Below are positions 1 to 4,022 of a stretch of 6,299 nt of DNA, piece after piece. The stretch comes from an uncultured Bacilli bacterium (lineage in GTDB: Bacteria; Bacillota_I; Bacilli_A; RF39; UBA660): assembly GCA_947627525.1 (NCBI GenBank), contig CANQWJ010000073.1:1-6299 (forward strand). Reading direction: 5' to 3'. The position numbers and the translations under genes are program-made. The stretch's first letter is position 1. Every line of letters starts with the position of its first letter. Under the pieces are notes generated by a model. The model was not told where the DNA came from, did not search any database, and was given only the letters and a program-made list of their open reading frames with translations.

Positions 1-3
1 TAT

Positions 4-9
4 TATAAT
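4..9 (+). promoter_or_regulatory. Probable -10 element of the rpmH promoter
   Basis: A perfect TATAAT lies 33 nt before the rpmH start codon. A transcript from here would begin near base 16 and carry a short leader with the strong ribosome binding site GGAGGTG at 27-33. The -35 region would fall outside the window, so the promoter cannot be confirmed. In an AT-rich genome this hexamer also arises by chance. Confidence 0.4.
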
Positions 10-41
10 AATGTAGATTTCAGTTTGGAGGTGGAATTTAT

Positions 42-164
42 ATGAAGCGTACATATCAACCAAATAATAGAAAAAAAGCCAAGAAACACGGATTTTTTGC
101 ACGTATTAAAACAAATGTAATTAATAATCGTAGAAAAAAAGGTCGTAAAGAATTAGTTAAATAA
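42..164 (+). CDS. rpmH: Large ribosomal subunit protein bL34 (short form)
   Basis: This 40-residue, extremely basic protein of the 50S subunit starts with the family signature MKRTYQPNNRKKAKKHGF and ends in an RRKKGRKELVK tail, so the identification is secure. GGAGGTG at 27-33 sits 8 nt before the ATG. The usual bL34 is about 44-46 residues. Compared with the E. coli and Bacillus sequences as I recall them, four residues (the K-N-G-R of the RMATKNGR stretch) are missing between the HGF motif and the C-terminal arginine cluster, and the usual Arg after HGF is Phe. No frameshift is visible and both flanks align well, so this looks like a genuine short variant. It is the first gene of the rpmH-rnpA-yidC-jag block and is followed by a weak terminator that may lower readthrough into rnpA. 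Confidence 0.95.
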   Translation: MKRTYQPNNRKKAKKHGFFARIKTNVINNRRKKGRKELVK

Positions 165-190
165 ACTACTACTAACGGTAGTTTTTTTAT
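163..190 (+). terminator. Weak intrinsic terminator or attenuator after rpmH
   Basis: AAACTAC (163-169) can pair with GTAGTTT (178-184) across an 8-nt loop, and the right arm runs into seven T residues (182-188). The stem overlaps the rpmH stop codon. It is short and AU-rich, so partial termination is more likely than a full stop. That would fit the need for far more L34 than RNase P protein. Confidence 0.55.
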
Positions 191-201
191 TTGTTTTAAT
201 G

Positions 202-207
202 TATAAT
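202..207 (+). promoter_or_regulatory. Possible -10 element for rnpA
   Basis: A perfect TATAAT lies 20 nt before the rnpA start codon. At 16-18 nt spacing the -35 position falls in the terminator T-tract and has no good TTGACA match. It could be a secondary promoter that keeps rnpA-yidC-jag expressed beyond the rpmH terminator. The leader would be only about 13-14 nt, just enough for the GAGGTG binding site at 217-222. Confidence 0.35.
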
Positions 208-227
208 ACACTGTATGAGGTGCGTTT

Positions 228-587
228 ATGAAGAAAAAATATATCGTAAAGAAACCTTTAGAATTTACCAAAGCCATAAAAAAAGGTAAATATTATAAAG
301 ATAGATTATTTGTTATATATATTAAGGATAATAACTTAGATCATTATCGTTTTGGTATTTCAGTCAGTAAAAAAATAGGAAATGCTGTTGTGCGTAATAA
401 AGTTAAAAGACAAATGCGTATGATTATTGATAATTATAAAAAAAACTATCAAAATGGCAAAGATTATATTATAATAGTTAGGAACGAATACATAGGTCCT
501 TCGTTTGCTGAAATAAATGCTAAATATATGAATATAATAGATAAAATTAATAGTGATAGTAAGGAGAAAAAGGATGAAGATAAATAA
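228..587 (+). CDS. rnpA: Ribonuclease P protein component
   Basis: This 119-residue basic protein binds the catalytic RNA of RNase P and helps it position pre-tRNA 5' leaders for cleavage. The family hallmark, the RNR helix, is present at about residues 51-64 as GNAVVRNKVKRQMR, where R56-N57 and K60-R61 match the conserved RNRxKR core apart from a conservative Arg-to-Lys change. The N-terminal KKPLEFTKAIKKGK segment and the RFGISVSKKIGNAVVRNK strand-helix also match the family, as does the length. The tail (residues 110-119) is a charged Lys/Glu/Asp run whose codons overlap the first 14 nt of yidC. GAGGTG at 217-222 lies 5 nt before the ATG. The position directly after rpmH is the classical arrangement. 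Confidence 0.95.
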   Translation: MKKKYIVKKPLEFTKAIKKGKYYKDRLFVIYIKDNNLDHYRFGISVSKKIGNAVVRNKVKRQMRMIIDNYKKNYQNGKDYIIIVRNEYIGPSFAEINAKYMNIIDKINSDSKEKKDEDK

Positions 588-1506
588 AAAAATAAAATTA
601 ATGTTGATATTAATAATCAGCGTATTGTTCTTATCTGGATGTACAAAAACGATGGAAGATGATGGAAAAGCTGTTAAAAATCCTGAAACTGGTCAAAATT
701 TAACGCAAAATATTCTATGTCGTCCAACTGATGAAGAGACTATTAAGGTATATGAAAAATATCCTGATAAAGTAAATCTAGAGAAATTACCTGAATGTAA
801 AACAATGAAATTTAATGCAGGAAAAGATGAAGGTTTATGGACAAACGTCTTTGTAAAACCTCTTGCTTGGTTAATTATAACAATTGGAAATTTCGTTAAA
901 AATTATGGTTTATCTGTAATTATTACTAGTTTATTAATTAGATTGGTCGCTTTCCCAGTTACTAGAAAAACAGCAATGCAATCTGAATTATTAAATCAAG
1001 CTAAACCAGAATTAGATCGTATTGAGAAAAAATATGAAAACAAAACAGATCAAGAATCAATGTTTAAAAAGACTCAAGAAATTAGTATGGTCTATAAAAA
1101 ATATAATATTTCACCAGCATCTGGTTGTTTATATGCTTTCTTACAATTACCTTTATTTATTGCATTCTTAGAAGCAATTAATAGGGTACCTGCTATTTTT
1201 GAAGATAAGATGTGGATATTTAAATTAGGTACAACTCCTTGGACAGGAATTCAAAATGGTAATTTCCAATATCTTGCAATTATCGTTGTTTTAGGTTTAA
1301 TAACTTATTTCTCATTTAAATTAAATGTTTCAACAGTTCAAAATGATCAAACTAAAATGATGAATAGAACAATGGTTATAATGATTGTTGTTATGTCAAT
1401 ATTTATGACAACAGCATTAGATATATATTGGTTGACGAGTAATTTATTTACAATAGGTCAAAATTTGTTAATTAAAAGGAGTAAGAAAGTAAATGGAAAA
1501 GTATGA
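574..1506 (+). CDS. yidC: Membrane protein insertase YidC/Oxa1, lipoprotein type
   Basis: This insertase puts membrane proteins into the cytoplasmic membrane, alone or with SecYEG. I chose ATG 574 (310 residues) because AAGGAG at 561-566 lies 7 nt upstream and a lipoprotein signal follows: basic MKINKKIK, a hydrophobic core, and lipobox L20-S-G-C23, so Cys23 is probably lipidated. An in-frame GTG at 553 has no binding site. The conserved groove arginine is R123 in SLLIRLVAFPVT. Hydrophobic segments are near 111-130, 183-203, 241-259, 274-291 and 293-307, with the cytoplasmic coiled loop C1 at about 131-180. Unlike Bacillus SpoIIIJ, about 50 extra extracytoplasmic residues lie between Cys23 and the first core TM, carrying Cys49 and Cys75. 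The gene overlaps rnpA by 14 nt and jag by 14 nt. The yidD gene often found between rnpA and yidC is absent. Confidence 0.95.
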   Translation: MKINKKIKLMLILIISVLFLSGCTKTMEDDGKAVKNPETGQNLTQNILCRPTDEETIKVYEKYPDKVNLEKLPECKTMKFNAGKDEGLWTNVFVKPLAWLIITIGNFVKNYGLSVIITSLLIRLVAFPVTRKTAMQSELLNQAKPELDRIEKKYENKTDQESMFKKTQEISMVYKKYNISPASGCLYAFLQLPLFIAFLEAINRVPAIFEDKMWIFKLGTTPWTGIQNGNFQYLAIIVVLGLITYFSFKLNVSTVQNDQTKMMNRTMVIMIVVMSIFMTTALDIYWLTSNLFTIGQNLLIKRSKKVNGKV

Positions 1507-2107
1507 ATTTGTTGGAAAAACAAGAGAAGAAGCAATTGATGCAGCGCTTGCTGAATTAAACGTAGAAGAAAAAGACTTAATAATTAACGAAAAAGAACAA
1601 AAGGGTGGACTATTTAAGAGTAAAAAGGTTGTTGTTGAAGTAATTAAAAAAAGTGATATTGTTGATTTCATAAAAGAATCATTAATAAATATTACGAAAG
1701 CAATGGGAGTAAAATCTAATATTGAAGTAAAAGTTCGTGATGACGTATTAAATATTGTTTTATATAGTGATAATAATAATATTTTAATAGGAAAAAATGG
1801 ACGTACAATTGATGCCTTATCATTAATAATTAAACAAATGATATTAAATGAAGTAGGGGAACCATTTAAATTTAATTTAGATGTAGCTGAATACAAATTA
1901 AAACAACAAAAACGTTTAGAACATTTAGTAAAGAGAACAGCAAGAGAAGTAGCTAAAACAAAGATAGACGCTAAATTAGACCCAATGAATTCCTATGAAA
2001 GAAGAATTGTACATAATGTTTTAAATGATGATAAATATGTTTATACTGAGAGTGAAGGCGAAGAGCCAAATCGTTATGTAGTAATAAAATGCCGAGAGAA
2101 TAAATAG
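1493..2107 (+). CDS. jag: RNA-binding protein Jag/KhpB (Jag_N-KH-R3H)
   Basis: This 204-residue protein is the usual partner gene of yidC. In Gram-positive bacteria Jag/KhpB binds RNA, with KhpA in several species, and affects cell elongation and division. Three domains are visible. A Jag_N-like segment (residues 1-52) contains the KGGLF turn. A KH domain (about 55-135) has the GxxG loop G100-K-N-G103. An R3H domain (about 140-202) has R170-xxx-H174 in SYERRIVHNVL. AAAGGAG at 1475-1481 lies 11 nt before the ATG, inside the end of yidC, so translation is probably coupled. The last codons form the left arm of the operon terminator and the TAG stop lies in its loop. These same codons and the terminator recur before mnmE, so this C-terminus (IKCRENK) may have been replaced by the insertion that follows. 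Confidence 0.93.
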   Translation: MEKYEFVGKTREEAIDAALAELNVEEKDLIINEKEQKGGLFKSKKVVVEVIKKSDIVDFIKESLINITKAMGVKSNIEVKVRDDVLNIVLYSDNNNILIGKNGRTIDALSLIIKQMILNEVGEPFKFNLDVAEYKLKQQKRLEHLVKRTAREVAKTKIDAKLDPMNSYERRIVHNVLNDDKYVYTESEGEEPNRYVVIKCRENK

Positions 2108-2123
2108 TTATTCTCTTTTTTTT
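2084..2123 (+). repeat. Direct repeat, left copy: jag 3' end plus terminator
   Basis: The last eight jag codons including the stop and the terminator T-tract recur at 3932-3971. Bases 2093-2123 are identical to 3941-3971 (31 nt). Upstream, the nine bases ATAAAATGC compare with ATAAAGTAT, giving 37 of 40 matches overall. Similarity stops at 2084 on the left and at the end of the eight T residues on the right. The two copies bracket the three-gene insert, 1848 nt apart from start to start. Confidence 0.95.
2095..2123 (+). terminator. Intrinsic terminator of the rpmH-jag operon
   Basis: GAGAATAA (2096-2103) pairs perfectly with TTATTCTC (2108-2115) across the 4-nt loop ATAG, and A2095-T2116 extends the stem to 9 bp. 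Eight T residues follow (2116-2123). The jag TAG stop is the last three bases of the loop, so a ribosome finishing jag would cover the left arm. This is the strongest terminator in the window, with its twin at 3943-3971. Confidence 0.9.
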
Positions 2124-2211
2124 GATATGATAAAATTAAATACTAGTGTGGAAATATTTTTATAGAAATTGATTTCAGTGACTAAATGATAAAGTTTTGT
2201 GTTATATTATT

Positions 2212-2220
2212 TGATATAAT
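2212..2220 (+). promoter_or_regulatory. Extended -10 promoter of the first insert gene
   Basis: TGATATAAT is a perfect extended -10 (TGn followed by TATAAT) lying 24 nt before the start codon at 2245. No convincing -35 is seen at 16-18 nt spacing (AAGTTT at 2192-2197 is poor), which extended -10 promoters tolerate. It would give the insert its own transcription immediately downstream of the jag terminator. The rest of 2124-2211 holds no recognisable gene or stable structure. Confidence 0.6.
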
Positions 2221-2244
2221 AGTACGATAAGTGGTGATAATATT

Positions 2245-2778
2245 ATGGAAAATAAGCAATTCATTGATGACTATATAAAATTTGCAAAAGAAGATATGAA
2301 GTTTTATTTTTTAGTGGGAATTGTTGTTTTCGTTGTCCTTTTTATATTTTCATATATAGTTAATTTTTATTATTTATTAATTCTTATTATTTTTCACTTG
2401 CTTCTTTATGTAGGCAAAATAAACGCATACAACAATTTAAAGAAGTTTAAAACATATGCTATTACTAATAATTTAACTGATGAACTTAATAATATAGAAT
2501 ATTTTAATCAAGAGAATTATATTTTGACACTTAATGGTGTATTTATCATAAAGAAAACAAAAGCTTGTTATTTTAGATATGATGATATTAAAGAGATTTA
2601 TAAAAAAAGTGAATATACACCTAAGGTTCACTCTTGGGATGAAAATCTTCATATTGTTTTAAAAAATAATGATGAATATAGCATACTGATTTTTAGTACA
2701 GCACTAGTTAATGAAGAATTTAGAGACATAACTAATTATTTACTTGATAAAAATCCCAAGATATTATTTAAGGAATGA
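2245..2778 (+). CDS. Hypothetical two-TM protein with a C-terminal beta-rich domain
   Basis: I cannot assign this 177-residue protein to a named family with certainty. It has an acidic/basic N-terminal segment (1-18), two adjacent hydrophobic segments (about 20-39 and 41-57) forming a tight hairpin, and a soluble C-terminal domain with alternating strands: NYILTLNGVFII (91-102), YDDIKEIYKK (112-121) and LHIVLKNNDEYSILIFS (135-151). A helix and NPKIL near the end follow. By the positive-inside rule the domain probably faces the cytoplasm. The strand pattern with a central Y-D-D-I-x-x-I-Y motif recalls bacterial PH-like or YcxB-like membrane proteins and some immunity-type membrane proteins, from memory only. 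The ribosome binding site is modest (GTGGTGAT at 2231-2238). It is the first gene of the insert. Alternative readings are a small stress or immunity membrane protein. Confidence 0.8.
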   Translation: MENKQFIDDYIKFAKEDMKFYFLVGIVVFVVLFIFSYIVNFYYLLILIIFHLLLYVGKINAYNNLKKFKTYAITNNLTDELNNIEYFNQENYILTLNGVFIIKKTKACYFRYDDIKEIYKKSEYTPKVHSWDENLHIVLKNNDEYSILIFSTALVNEEFRDITNYLLDKNPKILFKE

Positions 2779-2821
2779 GTTGTAAAAGATAATATTAATG
2801 CCTTTGATTTTCATAGGTTTG

Positions 2822-2830
2822 TGATGTAAT
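2822..2830 (+). promoter_or_regulatory. Possible extended -10 for the DUF2691-like gene
   Basis: TGATGTAAT fits a TGn extended -10 with the near-consensus hexamer TGTAAT, 36 nt before the start codon at 2867. No clear -35 is present. The 88-nt gap after the preceding gene, without a good terminator, allows either separate transcription or readthrough. Confidence 0.3.
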
Positions 2831-2866
2831 TTACAAGGAAATCTTGTTATTGGATAGGAGTTTTTT

Positions 2867-3307
2867 ATGAATGCAATAAAATTTGAATTAAATAATGAGT
2901 ATAGCAATTTCTTATCAAAAATATTTAATCATTTTGATGAAGAAAATTACGTATGGAAAATTGCTGATTCTGAAGTTTTAATTAATGCTGATCAATTTCT
3001 TTTTGAAAAGGAATATTATGATGAAACTGATTTTAAAAAGATTATAAACGAAAAAAAATACTATTTAATCTTTTTGAGCCTCGAATTATATAAAAATAAT
3101 CCTTCATCAAAACAAATTAGGAATTATGATGATTTTCTTAAAAGTGATTGTGAATTATTTTTGCGTATAATTGATACTACGCTTGTCTATATTTGTACTA
3201 ATAGCAAAGCAACATTTGATATTATATATAATAATGCGATTGAAAATAATTTTTCTAATGTTAGCTTAATAGAAAATGTTGATGATGTTAATCGTCTAAT
3301 CTTTTGA
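2867..3307 (+). CDS. DUF2691-like protein of unknown function
   Basis: This 146-residue soluble protein has no signal peptide or TM segment. Its layout matches the DUF2691 family of Bacillota as I remember it: an opening strand IKFELNNEYSNFL (4-16), then ENYVWKI with the Y-x-W pair (Y28, W30), an LFEKEYYDETDFKKII segment (45-60), YYLIFLSLELY (65-75), the diagnostic NYDDFLKSDCELFLRIID (86-103), and a C-terminal A-x-x-N-x-F-x-N-V stretch followed by N-D-x-x-R-L-like residues (124-144). The length is typical. The biochemical role of the family is not known to me. Such proteins turn up in toxin-immunity and accessory gene clusters of Bacillus-like genomes, so an immunity role is a guess. AGGAG at 2856-2860 lies 6 nt before the ATG. 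Neighbours are two other unplaced small genes within the jag-end repeats. Confidence 0.8.
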   Translation: MNAIKFELNNEYSNFLSKIFNHFDEENYVWKIADSEVLINADQFLFEKEYYDETDFKKIINEKKYYLIFLSLELYKNNPSSKQIRNYDDFLKSDCELFLRIIDTTLVYICTNSKATFDIIYNNAIENNFSNVSLIENVDDVNRLIF

Positions 3308-3327
3308 AAATAATATAAAATAAATTA

Positions 3328-3357
3328 TTGATGGTATTAATAACTATTATTTATAAT
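3328..3357 (+). promoter_or_regulatory. Sigma-A type promoter of the third insert gene
   Basis: TTGATG (3328-3333, 4 of 6 to TTGACA) and TATAAT (3352-3357, perfect) are separated by 18 nt. Transcription would start near 3364 and the leader carries GAGGTGAT at 3382-3389. This is the best complete promoter match in the window and suggests that the third cargo gene is transcribed on its own. Confidence 0.6.
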
Positions 3358-3392
3358 ACATATTTCAAATGTTTATTATATGAGGTGATTTT

Positions 3393-3920
3393 ATGTTGTT
3401 ATATAGTGATAATAATACAAAAGAATATGAAAAGAACAACAAATGGATAGAGTCTATTGAGTACTTATATAATAAGTGGAAAAATGATAATTATAATAAA
3501 TCACTATTTTTAAAAACATCTATTAATATATGGTATGTACTAATTATGGATGGCTGTATACTTGATTTAACTAATGAAGCAAAAGATAAATTAAACAATA
3601 TGTTATTAGAACTATTTAATGTTTTTGAATCATCATTTAGAAATGACGCAAATTGCCAATGGATGTTTGGTTATATGATAGAAATAGGAACATATTTCTT
3701 TTTAACATTTAAAGAAAATATTGAAGAAGAAGGAAAAAATCTAATTCATGAATCATATATAGGTGGAAATCTTATAGCCGAATATTTAATAAAAAATGAA
3801 ATTTGTAATAAAAGAGAATTATCAAAACTAAGAAATAAAATAAAAAAATATGTTTATGAATGCTTTTCAAAAGATGAAGAAGTTGATAAATATTTCATTG
3901 AAGTTTTGCTTGGTGAGTAA
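3393..3920 (+). CDS. Hypothetical helical protein, Trp/Tyr-rich
   Basis: I do not recognise a named family for this 175-residue protein. It appears almost wholly alpha-helical and soluble, rich in Asn, Lys, Glu and aromatic residues. The start resembles a TPR-like helix (YEKNNKWIESIEYLYNKW, 12-29). Then come a helix with I46-W47-Y48, and a W90-M-F-G-Y-M motif followed by E-I-G-T-Y-F-F (97-103). W-x-x-GYM followed by an aromatic run recalls uncharacterised small proteins near polymorphic-toxin loci, from memory only. The binding site GAGGTGAT (3382-3389) is strong and supports ATG 3393. The first codons share 19 identical nt with jag (1760-1778) in the same frame (LYSDNN). The stop is 11 nt before the duplicated jag end, so the second terminator copy ends this transcript. 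Confidence 0.78.
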   Translation: MLLYSDNNTKEYEKNNKWIESIEYLYNKWKNDNYNKSLFLKTSINIWYVLIMDGCILDLTNEAKDKLNNMLLELFNVFESSFRNDANCQWMFGYMIEIGTYFFLTFKENIEEEGKNLIHESYIGGNLIAEYLIKNEICNKRELSKLRNKIKKYVYECFSKDEEVDKYFIEVLLGE

Positions 3921-3931
3921 ATGAACTAAAT

Positions 3932-3971
3932 ATAAAGTATCGAGAGAATAAATAGTTATTCTCTTTTTTTT
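3932..3971 (+). repeat. Direct repeat, right copy: displaced jag 3' end
   Basis: This is the partner of 2084-2123. Read in the jag frame it gives ATA-AAG-TAT-CGA-GAG-AAT-AAA-TAG, that is I-K-Y-R-E-N-K-stop against I-K-C-R-E-N-K-stop in intact jag. One of the two changed codons is silent (AAA to AAG) and the other is TGC to TAT. No jag homology is visible further upstream. It has no start codon or ribosome binding site and is not a gene, but it looks like the orphaned end of a jag allele left at the right boundary of the insert. Confidence 0.9.
3943..3971 (+). terminator. Intrinsic terminator before mnmE (second jag-type copy)
   Basis: It has the same stem as after jag: GAGAATAA (3944-3951), loop ATAG, TTATTCTC (3956-3963), the extra A3943-T3964 pair, and eight T residues (3964-3971). 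It now ends transcription from the third insert gene and insulates mnmE. In the uninterrupted arrangement it would have been the jag terminator. Confidence 0.9.
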
Positions 3972-3978
3972 ATTATTG

Positions 3979-3987
3979 TGCTATAAT
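3979..3987 (+). promoter_or_regulatory. Extended -10 promoter of mnmE-mnmG
   Basis: TGCTATAAT is a perfect extended -10 lying 35 nt before the mnmE ATG. The weak -35-like TTCTCT (3959-3964) at 17-nt spacing lies inside the terminator right arm, so initiation probably relies on the extended -10. Because it lies downstream of the right repeat, the insert leaves mnmE transcription intact. Confidence 0.65.
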
Positions 3988-4022
3988 ATGCTAGATTTAA
4001 GTATTTATTTGGAGGTGATTTT

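Larger units (their letters stand above)
2108..3940 (+). other. Three-gene accessory insert between jag and mnmE
   Basis: In many Bacillota jag is followed directly by mnmE. Here three unrelated small genes intervene, bracketed by two copies of the jag 3' end and terminator (2084-2123 and 3932-3971). The cargo genes are separated by 85-88 nt and each has its own promoter-like and ribosome-binding signals, unlike the overlapping genes to the left. No integrase, recombinase, transposase or terminal inverted repeat is visible, so this is either a non-autonomous cassette, a decayed integrative element or a homologous-recombination replacement. The duplicated ends are seen directly; the insertion itself is inferred from them and from the expected gene order. 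Base composition looks as AT-rich as the surroundings, so a compositional test by eye is uninformative. Confidence 0.75.

Noticed and set aside
553..573. GTG start for yidC seven codons upstream of the chosen ATG
   Set aside because: It would add M-I-V-R-R-K-R before the signal peptide and has no ribosome binding site, while ATG 574 has AAGGAG at 7-nt spacing.
1504..1506. Possible mycoplasma-type code with TGA read as Trp
   Set aside because: TGA ends yidC and two insert genes at sensible lengths, reading through yidC soon meets more TGA codons without YidC similarity, and Trp positions use TGG.
1468..1896. Long reverse-strand open frame opposite jag
   Set aside because: It is Ser/Phe/Ile-rich low-complexity translation, with no ribosome binding site, mirroring a well-supported forward gene; the same holds for reverse frames opposite mnmE (4175-4420, 4739-4924) and rpmH/rnpA (56-277).
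2147..2155. TGTGGAAAT resembling a reverse-strand DnaA box, TGTGGATAA
   Set aside because: Two mismatches, a single copy, and no cluster of boxes or AT-rich unwinding repeats; oriC is expected upstream of rpmH, outside the window.
3316..3354. AT-rich inverted repeat before the third insert gene (AAATAA ... TTATTT)
   Set aside because: The pairing is imperfect and nearly all A-U, lacks a clean T-tract, and overlaps the better-supported promoter; such pairings are common by chance in this DNA.
2124..3931. Insertion sequence or phage remnant with recombination genes
   Set aside because: No transposase, integrase, DDE or tyrosine-recombinase motifs and no terminal inverted repeats were found at the borders; only the direct repeat of the jag end supports mobility.
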